This document shows, one piece after another, positions 26,236 to 34,555 of a DNA stretch of 64,000 nt. Position numbers and translations under genes: made by a program. Under the pieces are notes generated by a model. The model was not told where the DNA came from. It made no database searches and saw only the letters and a list, made by a program, of their open reading frames with translations. The number at the start of each line of letters is the position of its first letter. Position 1 is the first letter of the stretch. This DNA is from Streptomyces sp. TRM70350 (GTDB lineage: Bacteria; Actinomycetota; Actinomycetes; Streptomycetales; Streptomycetaceae), in assembly GCF_019219825.1 (NCBI RefSeq), contig NZ_JAHUXH010000019.1, forward strand, positions 62,001 to 126,000. Reading direction: 5' to 3'.

Positions 26236-26275
26236 GGCCGCCGAATCTAGCAGCGGCTTCCCGCACGGCCGGAGG

Positions 26276-27751
26276 TCAGGTCTGAGCCATGTCCACGAAA
26301 CGCGAGTAGTGGCCCTGGAAGGCTACCGTGATGGTCGCGGTGGGGCCGTTTCGGTGCTTGGCCACGATCAGGTCCGCCTCACCCGCGCGGGGCGACTCCT
26401 TCTCGTAGGCGTCCTCGCGGTGCAGCAGGATGACCATGTCGGCGTCCTGCTCGATAGAGCCGGATTCTCGCAGGTCGGAGACCATCGGCTTCTTGTCGGT
26501 GCGCTGCTCGGGGCCACGGTTCAGCTGGGAGAGCGCGATGACCGGGACCTCCAGCTCCTTGGCCAGGAGCTTGAGGTTTCGGGACATGTCCGAGACCTCC
26601 TGCTGACGGCTCTCGGCGCGCTTGGAACCGCCGGACTGCATCAGCTGGAGATAGTCGATGACGACCAGCCGGAGGTCGTTGCGCTGCTTGAGGCGGCGGC
26701 ACTTGGCGCGGATCTCCATCATCGACAGGTTCGGGGAGTCGTCGATGTAGAGCGGAGCCGCGGAGACATCCGGCATCCGGCGGGCCAGCCGCGTCCAGTC
26801 CTCGTCGGTCATCGTGCCGGAGCGCATGTGGTGCAGCGCGACACGGGCCTCGGCGGACAGCAGACGCATCGCGATCTCGTTGCGCCCCATCTCAAGCGAG
26901 AAGATGACACTCGGCAGGTTGTGCTTGATCGACGCGGCTCGGGCGAAGTCCAGCGCGAGCGTCGACTTGCCCATCGCGGGACGCGCGGCAATGACGATCA
27001 TCTGGCCCGGATGCAAACCGTTGGTGAGCGAGTCGAAGTCGGTGAAACCCGTCGGCACACCGGTCATCTCACCGGTGCGTGAACCGATCGCCTCGATCTC
27101 GTCGAGCGCGCCCTCCATGATGTCGCCGAGCGGCAGATAGTCCTCGCTGGTGCGCTGCTCGGTGACCGCGTAGATCTCGGCCTGGGCCCGGTTGACGATC
27201 TCGTCGACGTCGTCGTCGGCCGCGTATCCCATCTGCGTGATACGGGTGCCTGCCTCCACGAGGCGGCGCAGCACGGCCCGCTCGTGGACGATCTCCGCGT
27301 AGTACTCGGCATTCGCCGCCGTCGGCACCGTCTGGACGAGCGTGTGCAGATACGATGCGCCGCCGACCTTGTTGATCTCGCCGCGCTTGGTGAGCTCGGC
27401 GGCGATCGTGATCGGGTCGGCCGGCTCGCCCTTGGCGTAGACGTCGAGGATCGCCTGGTAGATCGTCTCGTGCGCCGGCTTGTAGAAGTCGTGTCCCTTG
27501 AGGATCTCCACAACGTCGGCGATGGCGTCCTTGGACAGCAGCATGCCGCCCAGCACGGACTGTTCGGCGTTGAGGTCCTGCGGCGGAACCCGCTCGAAGG
27601 ACGAACCCCCGCCATCCCAGGCGCTGTTGTCCCGGCCCCGCTCATGCTGCTCTTCGCGACCCCGGCCGCCATCCCCACGGCGGCGGGAGGGCAGACGATC
27701 GCTGGGACCGCTGTCGGCCCACGGGTCGTCCAAGGGCTCGGAAATACTCAC
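26276..27751 (-). CDS. dnaB: Replicative DNA helicase DnaB
   Basis: A 491-residue hexameric 5'-3' helicase that unwinds DNA at the fork. It has the N-terminal DnaB domain (about 50-150, RVPPQDLNAEQSVLGGMLL), RecA-like domain with Walker A ARPAMGKST near residue 257, Walker B LRLVVIDYLQLM and the arginine-finger region SQLNRGPEQR. No intein interrupts it. The first 45 residues are a disordered Arg/Asp-rich tail. GTG 27751 is chosen because GGGAGGAGG lies 7 nt upstream; the frame is open much further. DnaA-box-like sites lie upstream. Confidence 0.96.
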   Translation of the reverse strand: MSISEPLDDPWADSGPSDRLPSRRRGDGGRGREEQHERGRDNSAWDGGGSSFERVPPQDLNAEQSVLGGMLLSKDAIADVVEILKGHDFYKPAHETIYQAILDVYAKGEPADPITIAAELTKRGEINKVGGASYLHTLVQTVPTAANAEYYAEIVHERAVLRRLVEAGTRITQMGYAADDDVDEIVNRAQAEIYAVTEQRTSEDYLPLGDIMEGALDEIEAIGSRTGEMTGVPTGFTDFDSLTNGLHPGQMIVIAARPAMGKSTLALDFARAASIKHNLPSVIFSLEMGRNEIAMRLLSAEARVALHHMRSGTMTDEDWTRLARRMPDVSAAPLYIDDSPNLSMMEIRAKCRRLKQRNDLRLVVIDYLQLMQSGGSKRAESRQQEVSDMSRNLKLLAKELEVPVIALSQLNRGPEQRTDKKPMVSDLRESGSIEQDADMVILLHREDAYEKESPRAGEADLIVAKHRNGPTATITVAFQGHYSRFVDMAQT

Positions 27752-28210
27752 CGAGCCACCTCCTCCCGTCCGCCGAGCGGACCTCGCCGTGCCCCTCATT
27801 TCTACGGCACGGCACTGACAACTAAGAGGCCCAGCTCCGGTTCTGACGCGTCGGTTTTGTGACGGTTCCACAGCCGGCGGAGGGAGCGGGCGCCGGACAA
27901 CGTTAGGCCCCCGGGCACCGTCAGCCAATCTGGTTATCCACAGGCCATGTGGACGACCGCCCCGATGCTGTGGAGAACTCCGCAAAACCTGTGCACGACC
28001 CGGTGGACAGGCCTGTGAACAAGCCCGCACCGCCGCCTCAAAACTGCGCCTGACCTGCACCTTTCCCATCCACCGGCTGTGCAGAAGAAAAACTTCCCCA
28101 GTCGGCTCAAGATCGCGTCGAACAGTGCACGACAGTACACACGACGACAGGTTTAGTAAGGGGCACAATGACATTGCGTCTCTTACCTGTGGAAGATTAG
28201 ATTGGTGCTC
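27752..28210. promoter_or_regulatory. dnaB upstream region with DnaA-box-like sites
   Basis: This 459-bp divergent gap between dnaB and a MATE gene holds a consensus DnaA box TTATCCACA (27934-27942). Nearby reverse-oriented near-matches are TGTGGACGA (27948-27956) and TGTGGAGAA (27969-27977), and GGTGGACAG lies near 28002. Near the MATE start it becomes AT-richer (ACACACGAC to GGTTTAGTAAGG). DnaA control or titration is inferred. Confidence 0.55.
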
Positions 28211-29548
28211 ATGACACAGGCTCCCGCGCCCCCCAGGGCCACCCGGCGACAACACGATCGAGAGATCGTCTCGCTGGCCGTCCCGGCCTTCGGCGCACTG
28301 GTCGCCGAGCCCCTCTTCGTCCTGGCCGACAGCGCGATCGTCGGCCACCTGGGCACGGCCCAACTCGCCGGACTCGGCATCGCCTCAGCACTCCTCACGA
28401 CCGCCGTCAGCATCTTCGTCTTCCTCGCCTACGCCACCACGGCAGCCGTGGCCCGGCGAGTCGGCGCCGGAGAACTCCCGGCGGCGATCCGTCAGGGCAT
28501 GGACGGCATCTGGCTGGCCCTGCTGCTCGGCGCCGGCGTCATCGCCGTCGTCCTGCCCACGGCACCGTTCCTCGTGGAACTCTTCGGCGCCTCGGACACC
28601 GCGGCTCCCTACGCGACCACATACCTGCGGATCTCATCCCTCGGCATCCCCGCCATGCTCGTCGTCCTCGCCGCCACCGGCGTCCTGCGCGGTCTGCAGG
28701 ACACCAGGACGCCGCTCTACGTCGCCGTCGCGGGCTTCGTCGCCAACGGCGTCCTCAACGCTGTCCTTGTCTACGGCGCCGGCCTCGGCATCGCCGGCTC
28801 TGCCTGGGGCACCGTGATCGCCCAGTGCGGCATGGCCGCCGTCTACCTGGTGGTCGTCGTCCGCGGAGCCCGCAGGCACGGCGCCTCGCTGCGCCCGGAC
28901 GCCACGGGTATCAGGGCCTCCGCACAGGCCGGAGCGCCCCTGCTCGTGCGCACCCTCTCGCTGCGGGCCATCCTGATGATCGCGACAGCCGTCGCCGCCC
29001 GCCTCGGCGACGCCGACATCGCGGCCCACCAGATCATCCTCTCCCTGTGGAGCCTGCTCGCCTTCGCGCTCGATGCCATCGCGATCGCCGGGCAGGCCAT
29101 CATCGGACGCTATCTCGGCGCCGACGACACCCAGGGAGCCCGGGATGTCTGCCGCCGCATGGTGCAGTGGGGCATCGCGGTCGGCCTCCTACTCGGCGTC
29201 CTGGTCGTCGTGGCCCGCCCGGCCTTCCTCCCGTTGTTCACCACCGACTCCGCCGTGAAGGACACCGCTCTCCCCGCCCTGCTGGTGGTCGCGCTCTCCC
29301 AGCCGATCTGCGGCGTGGTCTTCGTCCTGGACGGCGTCCTGATGGGAGCGGGCGACGGCCCGTACCTTGCCTGGGCGATGCTCCTCACCCTGGCAGTCTT
29401 CACTCCTGTGGCGCTCCTCGTGCCCACCGTCGGCGGCGGGCTCACCGCGCTCTGGGCGACCATGACCCTGATGATGACGGTCCGCATGTTCACCCTGTGG
29501 CTGCGCACACGCTCGGGCCGCTGGCTCGTCACGGGCGCGACGCGCTGA
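28211..29548 (+). CDS. MATE-family multidrug/toxin efflux transporter
   Basis: A transporter of 445 residues with 12 TM helices in two homologous halves: LAVPAFGALVAEPLFVLADS near the start and the matching second half from about residue 235 (LLVRTLSLRAILMIATAVAA). This is the DinF-like branch of MATE. These export cationic compounds with Na+ or H+. Start ATG 28211 is chosen over the in-frame TTG/GTG just upstream. Two parS sites lie just after the stop. Confidence 0.92.
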   Translation: MTQAPAPPRATRRQHDREIVSLAVPAFGALVAEPLFVLADSAIVGHLGTAQLAGLGIASALLTTAVSIFVFLAYATTAAVARRVGAGELPAAIRQGMDGIWLALLLGAGVIAVVLPTAPFLVELFGASDTAAPYATTYLRISSLGIPAMLVVLAATGVLRGLQDTRTPLYVAVAGFVANGVLNAVLVYGAGLGIAGSAWGTVIAQCGMAAVYLVVVVRGARRHGASLRPDATGIRASAQAGAPLLVRTLSLRAILMIATAVAARLGDADIAAHQIILSLWSLLAFALDAIAIAGQAIIGRYLGADDTQGARDVCRRMVQWGIAVGLLLGVLVVVARPAFLPLFTTDSAVKDTALPALLVVALSQPICGVVFVLDGVLMGAGDGPYLAWAMLLTLAVFTPVALLVPTVGGGLTALWATMTLMMTVRMFTLWLRTRSGRWLVTGATR

Positions 29549-29595
29549 GTAAGCCGTCGGGCAAGAAGCAGGACGGGAGGGTGCGTCACGCTCAT

Positions 29596-29609
29596 GTTTC
29601 ACGTGAAAC
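29596..29609. other. parS site
   Basis: Exact GTTTCACGTGAAAC, first of a close pair 31 bp apart after the MATE gene. Confidence 0.93.
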
Positions 29610-29626
29610 GGCGCCCGATTGACGAT

Positions 29627-29640
29627 GTTTCACGTGAAAC
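29627..29640. other. parS site
   Basis: Exact GTTTCACGTGAAAC, second of the pair between the MATE gene and rplI terminator. Confidence 0.93.
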
Positions 29641-29700
29641 ACCCACCGCCGTCCGCTCGCCATAGGAGACACCGAATAAGAGACACCGAACCCAACACAC

Positions 29701-29736
29701 GAGTGGGGCCGCACCCCGAAGGATGCGGCCCCACTC
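29701..29736 (-). terminator. Terminator of the rpsF-ssb-rpsR-rplI operon
   Basis: Perfect 13-bp arms GAGTGGGGCCGCA (29701-29713) and its complement (29724-29736) around a 10-nt loop, 23 bp past the rplI stop. Confidence 0.88.
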
Positions 29737-29758
29737 ACTGCTTCAGCGAGCGCCGCGC

Positions 29759-30205
29759 TTACGCAGCGACGACCTCGATGTTGACCTTGGCGGCAACTTC
29801 TGGGTGCAGACGCACGAACGTCTCGTGGGCGCCCAGCGTCTTGATCGGCGCGCCGAGCTCGATGCGGCGCTTGTCGACCTCGGGGCCACCGGCAGCCTTG
29901 ATCGCCGAGGCGATGTCGGCCGGGGTGACGGAACCGAAGAGACGACCGGCGTCGCCGGAGCGGACGGCCAGGCGGACCTTGACGCCCTCCAGCTGAGACT
30001 TGACCTGGTTGGCCTGCTCGATGGTCTGGATCTCGTGGATCTTGCGAGCACGACGGATCTGCTCGACGTCCTTCTCGCCACCCTTGGTCCAGCGGATAGC
30101 GAACTTCCGCGGGATCAGGTAGTTGCGAGCGTAACCGTCCTTGACGTCGACGACGTCGCCCGCGGCACCGAGGCCGGAGACCTCGTGGGTGAGGATGATC
30201 TTCAT
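29759..30205 (-). CDS. rplI: 50S ribosomal protein L9
   Basis: A 148-residue L9 of usual length: N-terminal rRNA-binding domain (MKIILTHEVSGLGAAGDVVD, GYARNYLIPRKFA), connecting helix and C-terminal domain. Last gene of the rpsF-ssb-rpsR-rplI operon, 18 bp after rpsR, and followed by a strong terminator. Confidence 0.97.
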   Translation of the reverse strand: MKIILTHEVSGLGAAGDVVDVKDGYARNYLIPRKFAIRWTKGGEKDVEQIRRARKIHEIQTIEQANQVKSQLEGVKVRLAVRSGDAGRLFGSVTPADIASAIKAAGGPEVDKRRIELGAPIKTLGAHETFVRLHPEVAAKVNIEVVAA

Positions 30206-30223
30206 GAGTCGGTCACCCTTCCC

Positions 30224-30460
30224 TTATCGCGCGGTGGAGGTGTAGGGCAGCAGCGCCATCTCACGGCTGTTCTTGACGGCCGTGGCGACGTCACGCTGGT
30301 GCTGCGTGCAGTTGCCGGTCACGCGGCGGGCACGGATCTTGCCGCGGTCGGAAATGAACTTCCGCAGCATGTTCGTGTCCTTGTAGTCCACGTACGTGAC
30401 CTTGTCCTTGCAGAAAGCGCAGACCTTCTTCTTCGGCTTGCGCACAGGCGGCTTCGCCAT
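30224..30460 (-). CDS. rpsR: 30S ribosomal protein S18
   Basis: A 78-residue S18 with the usual KVCAFCKDKVTYVDYKDTNM and LRKFISDRGKI segments. The two cysteines CxxC are kept, so this is the zinc-ribbon-like (C+) form rather than a Cys-lacking paralogue. Streptomyces often has a second S18 elsewhere. In operon with ssb and rplI. Confidence 0.96.
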   Translation of the reverse strand: MAKPPVRKPKKKVCAFCKDKVTYVDYKDTNMLRKFISDRGKIRARRVTGNCTQHQRDVATAVKNSREMALLPYTSTAR

Positions 30461-30517
30461 GGTGTGTCTCCTGTGTGATCAAGAAGTGTGGGTACGGCCC
30501 ACCCTCGGCCCTGAGGC

Positions 30518-31093
30518 CTAGAAGGGAGGCTCGTCCGAGTAGCCGCCACCGCTGCCGCCGGAGCCACCGCCCCAGCCACCGCCACCCTGGCCGCCACCGG
30601 CCGGAGCGCCGGTCGCCCACGGGTCGTCGGCCGGAGCGCCGCCGCCCTGCTGGCCGCCACCGGGGCCACCGCCCCAGCCACCGCCACCCTGGCCGCCACC
30701 GCCGCCGTAACCGCCCTGGCCACCTCGACCGGTGGTCTTGGTGACCTTGGCCGTGGCGTTGCGCAGGCTGGGGCCGACTTCCTCGACGTCCAGCTCGAAG
30801 ACCGTGCGCTTGACACCCTCACGGTCCTCGTAGGACCGCTGCTTCAGCCGGCCCTGCACGATGACGCGCATGCCTCGCTGGAGCGACTCGGCGACGTTCT
30901 CCGCCGCCTGGCGCCATACCGAGCAGGTCAGGAAGAGGCTCTCGCCGTCCTTCCACTCATTGGTCTGGCGGTCGAAGGTGCGGGGCGTGGACGCGACACG
31001 GAACTTCGCGACCGCCGCACCGGAGGGGGTGAAGCGCAGCTCGGGGTCGTCGACAAGATTGCCGATGACCGTGATGACGGTCTCGCCTGCCAT
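30518..31093 (-). CDS. ssb: Single-stranded DNA-binding protein
   Basis: A 191-residue SSB. OB fold is at residues 1-115 (TVIGNLVDDPELRFTPSGAA, VTCSVWRQAAENV-type CSVWRQAAENVAES). A Gly-rich linker with GGGGWGGG repeats follows, then the acidic tip YSDEPPF that recruits partner proteins. It coats single-stranded DNA in replication and repair. The ribosomal-protein operon position, the essential-ssb context, marks this as the main copy rather than a competence paralogue. Confidence 0.96.
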   Translation of the reverse strand: MAGETVITVIGNLVDDPELRFTPSGAAVAKFRVASTPRTFDRQTNEWKDGESLFLTCSVWRQAAENVAESLQRGMRVIVQGRLKQRSYEDREGVKRTVFELDVEEVGPSLRNATAKVTKTTGRGGQGGYGGGGGQGGGGWGGGPGGGQQGGGAPADDPWATGAPAGGGQGGGGWGGGSGGSGGGYSDEPPF

Positions 31094-31168
31094 GGGGGAA
31101 CCTCTCGGCGGGTTTGCTGCTGGCTGCTTGTGGTGCTACTCGAATCCCGGGATCAGCTGAGCGGAAGC

Positions 31169-31459
31169 TCAGTGGGTCTCGGGGCGGAGGACCTTGGTCC
31201 GGAGGACCGACTCGTTCAGGTTCATCTGGCGGTCGAGCTCCTTGACGACCGCAGGCTCGGCCTGCAGGTCGATGACCGAGTAGATGCCCTCGGGCTTCTT
31301 CTTGATCTCGTACGCGAGACGACGACGGCCCCAGGTGTCGACCTTCTCGACCTTTCCGCCACCGTCACGGACGACAGAAAGGAAGTTCTCGATCAGCGGG
31401 GAGACAGAGCGCTCCTCGAGATCGGGGTCGAGGATGACCATCACCTCGTAGTGACGCAT
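31169..31459 (-). CDS. rpsF: 30S ribosomal protein S6
   Basis: A 96-residue S6: MRHYEVMVILDPDLEERSVS, WGRRRLAYEIKKKPEGIYSV. First gene of the operon; the frame is open upstream, but ATG 31459 with GGAGG just before it is the conserved start. S6 pairs with S18, encoded two genes on, in the 30S platform. Confidence 0.97.
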   Translation of the reverse strand: MRHYEVMVILDPDLEERSVSPLIENFLSVVRDGGGKVEKVDTWGRRRLAYEIKKKPEGIYSVIDLQAEPAVVKELDRQMNLNESVLRTKVLRPETH

Positions 31460-31722
31460 GTGGAACCCACCTCCTTTGGACTCAGCGGCCACGGTCGTTC
31501 CGTGGCAGGAGGGTTGTGATGCGTACGCAACGGTATCGGCCGCCACTGACAATTGGGGGTCCGATCGGGACGTCCCGCCGCGGCCTGGGCAGACACCGGT
31601 GCAGACGGTACAGCCTACCCGCACACCGGCTTCCGGTTGAAATCCGGCCGTGGTGGCCGTCAATCTGTACACATCGGGTGTGTATGGCGCTATCATGCGC
31701 CGCCTTCCGCAGGAGGTGCCCC

Positions 31723-32034
31723 ATGGCACAGGCATTGCGACCCAACACCGCCGGATCCCTCTTCGCCACGGACGGCAGGCGCCATCCCGTCCAGGACGCA
31801 CTGCTCGCGGTGACCCTGGTACTCGGAGTGGTCTCCTTCGTGACGGCGATGTTCGACGGCCTTCACCTGATCAGCTCCTGGACCGGCCTGGTGGGAATCG
31901 TCACCGGGGCGTACGGCCAGTGGATCTCGGAGACGACCCGCGAACGCTTCGGACTGGTGCTGGGCCTCGGCGCCTCGGCCATCGGTTTCTTCCTGGGCAT
32001 GGCCCACGGAGGCCTCTTCGGCGGGCTGTTCTGA
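31723..32034 (+). CDS. Small membrane protein of unknown function
   Basis: A 103-residue protein: polar N-terminus, then three hydrophobic segments (about 30-48, 53-70 and 80-100) ending GMAHGGLFGGLF. Start ATG 31723 has a strong AGGAGG site, and ATCTG/TATCAT-like promoter bases lie just upstream (near 31680-31695). It is conserved in position between rpsF and the FemX-like gene in streptomycetes as far as I know; function unknown. Confidence 0.75.
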   Translation: MAQALRPNTAGSLFATDGRRHPVQDALLAVTLVLGVVSFVTAMFDGLHLISSWTGLVGIVTGAYGQWISETTRERFGLVLGLGASAIGFFLGMAHGGLFGGLF

Positions 32035-32061
32035 CCCGCCCGACCACCCAGTTCTGACACC

Positions 32062-32087
32062 GCGCTGAGCCCCTCGGGGCACAGCGC
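32062..32087 (+). terminator. Probable terminator after the small membrane protein
   Basis: Arms GCGCTGAGCCCC (32062-32073) and GGGGCACAGCGC (32076-32087) pair with one mismatch, 28 bp past the stop. Confidence 0.5.
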
Positions 32088-32224
32088 TCACCGCCGCGGC
32101 CGCGACAGGCCGGGGCGAAGGTTGCGCACGCCCAGTCTGGGCGCTCGTGGGGCGCAGTAGGCTTCGGCGCGAGAGCCGGAGCCCCTGAACCCATGGGGAC
32201 ACACCAGCCCGAGGAGCGCCCCGA

Positions 32225-33346
32225 ATGAGCCTGACCCTGAGGACCATCAGTCGAGAGCAGCATCTGGCCTATATCCAGAGCCTGCCGTCGGCGAGTCACA
32301 TGCAGGTTCCGGCCTGGGCGGACGTCAAGGCGGAATGGCGTGCGGAGAACCTCGGCTGGTTCGACGAGCGGACCGGCGAGCTGGTCGGCGTGGGCCTGGT
32401 CCTCTACCGCCAGCTGCCCAAGATCAAGCGCTACCTCGCCTATCTCCCCGAGGGCCCGGTCATCAACTGGTTCGCGCCGAATCTCGACGACTGGATCCAG
32501 CCGATGCTGGCCCACCTCAAGCAGCAGGGTGCCTTCTCCGTGAAGATGGGCCCGCCGGTGATCATCCGGCGCTGGGAGGCCGCGTCCATCAAGAAGGGCA
32601 TCCAGGACCCGGACGTCAAGCGCCTGCGGGACATCGAGGCCGACTTCATCGAGCCGCGCGCCTTCGAGGTCGCCGACAAGCTCCGCCGTATGGGCTGGCA
32701 GCAGGGCGAGGACGGGGGTGCCGGCTTCGGCGACGTACAGCCCCGCTATGTCTTCCAGGTTCCGTTGGCCAACCGCTCCCTGGAAGAGGTCCACAAGGAC
32801 TTCAACCAGCTGTGGCGCCGCAACATCAAGAAGGCCGAGAAGGCCGGCGTCGAGGTCGTCCAGGGCGGTTACCACGACCTTGAGGAGTGGCAGCGGCTGT
32901 ACGAGATCACGGCCGTGCGCGACCACTTCCGGCCCCGCCCGCTGGCGTACTTCGAGCGCATGTGGACGGCCCTCAACAGCGAGGACCCCAACCGCATGCG
33001 GCTGTACTTCGCCCGTCACAACGGCGTGAACCTGTCCGCGGCGACGATGCTGATCGTCGGCGGGCACGTCTGGTACTCCTACGGTGCCTCGGACAACATC
33101 GGCCGTGAGGTCCGGCCCTCGAACGCGATGCAGTGGCGGATGCTGCGCGACGCCTACGCGCTCGGCGCCACCGTCTACGACCTGCGCGGCATCTCCGACT
33201 CGCTGGACGAGTCCGACCACCTCTTCGGACTGATCCAGTTCAAGGTCGGCACGGGCGGGCAGGCCGCCGAGTACCTCGGCGAGTGGGACTTCCCGCTGAA
33301 CAAGCTGCTCCACAAGGCGCTCGACATCTACATGTCGCGCCGCTGA
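32225..33346 (+). CDS. FemA/FemB/FemX-family peptidoglycan bridge aminoacyltransferase
   Basis: A 373-residue Fem ligase with two GNAT-like halves and a helical insert (NRSLEEVHKDFNQLWRRNIK, then KAEKAGVEVVQGGY). These enzymes use aminoacyl-tRNA to add amino acids to the stem peptide of lipid II; in Streptomyces FemX adds the first glycine to the LL-diaminopimelate. The C-terminal FGLIQFKVGTGGQAAEYLGEW is typical. Start ATG 32225 follows GAGGAGCGCCCCGA. The alanine-racemase-like gene follows on the same strand. Confidence 0.9.
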   Translation: MSLTLRTISREQHLAYIQSLPSASHMQVPAWADVKAEWRAENLGWFDERTGELVGVGLVLYRQLPKIKRYLAYLPEGPVINWFAPNLDDWIQPMLAHLKQQGAFSVKMGPPVIIRRWEAASIKKGIQDPDVKRLRDIEADFIEPRAFEVADKLRRMGWQQGEDGGAGFGDVQPRYVFQVPLANRSLEEVHKDFNQLWRRNIKKAEKAGVEVVQGGYHDLEEWQRLYEITAVRDHFRPRPLAYFERMWTALNSEDPNRMRLYFARHNGVNLSAATMLIVGGHVWYSYGASDNIGREVRPSNAMQWRMLRDAYALGATVYDLRGISDSLDESDHLFGLIQFKVGTGGQAAEYLGEWDFPLNKLLHKALDIYMSRR

Positions 33347-33420
33347 GCCCCTGGCATTTGCTTCGATAGCTTCCACACCTCTGATACACCGCAGCCACGA
33401 GAAAGGTTCCAGGTCCGGCC

Positions 33421-34452
33421 ATGGCGCTCACGCTCTACGTCGACACCGCGCGCTGGCGGGCGCACCACAAGCACGTGCAGGAGCAGTTCCCAGGGCTCGT
33501 CCCGGTCTGCAAGGGCAACGGCTACGGCTTCGGACACGAGCGCCTCGCCGAGGAGGCCACACGGCTGGGCTCGGACATCCTCGCCGTGGGCACGACGTAC
33601 GAGGCCGCGCGCATCAAGGACTGGTTCGGCGGTGACCTGCTGGTGCTGACGCCGTACCGGCGCGGCGAGGAGCCCGTACCGCTGCCCGACCGCGTCATCC
33701 GCTCGGTGTCGTCGGTCGACGGCGTGTACGGCCTCGTGGGTGCCCGCGTGGTCATCGAGGTGATGTCCTCGATGAAGCGGCACGGCATCAGCGAGCAGGA
33801 CCTGCCGCAGCTGCACGCCGCCATCGAGAACGTCCGGCTGGAGGGCTTCGCCATCCACCTGCCGCTGGACCGCACCGACGGGTCGGACGCCGTCGAGGAG
33901 GTCATCGGCTGGATGGACCGTCTGCGCGCGGCCCGGCTGCCGCTGCACACGATGTTCGTCAGCCACCTCAAGGCCGACGAACTCGCCCGGCTGCAGCAGC
34001 AGTTCCCGCAGACCCGCTTCCGCGCCCGCATCGGCACCCGGCTGTGGCTGGGGGACCACGACGCCACCGAGTACCGCGGCGCGGTCCTGGACGTCACACG
34101 CGTCTCCAAGGGCGACCGCTTCGGCTACCGGCAGCAGAAGGCGGCCTCAGACGGCTTCCTGGTGGTCGTGGCGGGCGGTACGTCGCACGGGGTGGGCCTG
34201 GAGGCCCCCAAGGCCCTGCACGGCGTCATGCCGCGCGCCAAGGGCGTCGCGCGCGCCGGCCTGGCCACGGTGAACCGGAACCTTTCGCCGTTCGTCTGGG
34301 GCGGCAAGCAGCGCTGGTTCGCCGAGCCGCCGCACATGCAGGTGTCCATCCTGTTCGTCCCGGCGGACGCCTCGGAGCCGAAGGTCGGTGACGAGTTGGT
34401 GGCCCATCTGCGGCATACCACCACGCAGTTCGACCGCCTCGTCGACCGCTGA
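33421..34452 (+). CDS. Alanine racemase-like PLP protein
   Basis: A 343-residue protein with the fold-III PLP domain of alanine racemases: the PLP lysine is in VCKGNGYGFG at about residue 30. The TIM-barrel stretches follow (VVIEVMSSMKRHGIS; LPLHTMFVSHLKADELARL), and the C-terminal beta domain has SRVSKGDRFGY-type VTRVSKGDRFGYRQQ. Sequence is divergent from the housekeeping Alr. Its place 74 bp after the FemX-like gene hints at a role in wall amino acids. Substrate and direction unproven. A strong terminator follows. Confidence 0.85.
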   Translation: MALTLYVDTARWRAHHKHVQEQFPGLVPVCKGNGYGFGHERLAEEATRLGSDILAVGTTYEAARIKDWFGGDLLVLTPYRRGEEPVPLPDRVIRSVSSVDGVYGLVGARVVIEVMSSMKRHGISEQDLPQLHAAIENVRLEGFAIHLPLDRTDGSDAVEEVIGWMDRLRAARLPLHTMFVSHLKADELARLQQQFPQTRFRARIGTRLWLGDHDATEYRGAVLDVTRVSKGDRFGYRQQKAASDGFLVVVAGGTSHGVGLEAPKALHGVMPRAKGVARAGLATVNRNLSPFVWGGKQRWFAEPPHMQVSILFVPADASEPKVGDELVAHLRHTTTQFDRLVDR

Positions 34453-34478
34453 CGGCGGCGCCGTCCACGACAGCCGGA

Positions 34479-34508
34479 AGGCCGTACACGAATCTCCGTG
34501 TACGGCCT
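34479..34508. terminator. Bidirectional terminator between convergent genes
   Basis: Perfect 12-bp arms AGGCCGTACACG (34479-34490) and CGTGTACGGCCT (34497-34508) with a 6-nt loop, between the racemase-like gene and the GT87-type gene, which converge here. Confidence 0.85.
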
Positions 34509-34555
34509 CTCTCATGGCGCGGCTCCGGGCCTACGACGCCCCGAAGGGCGTTCGC

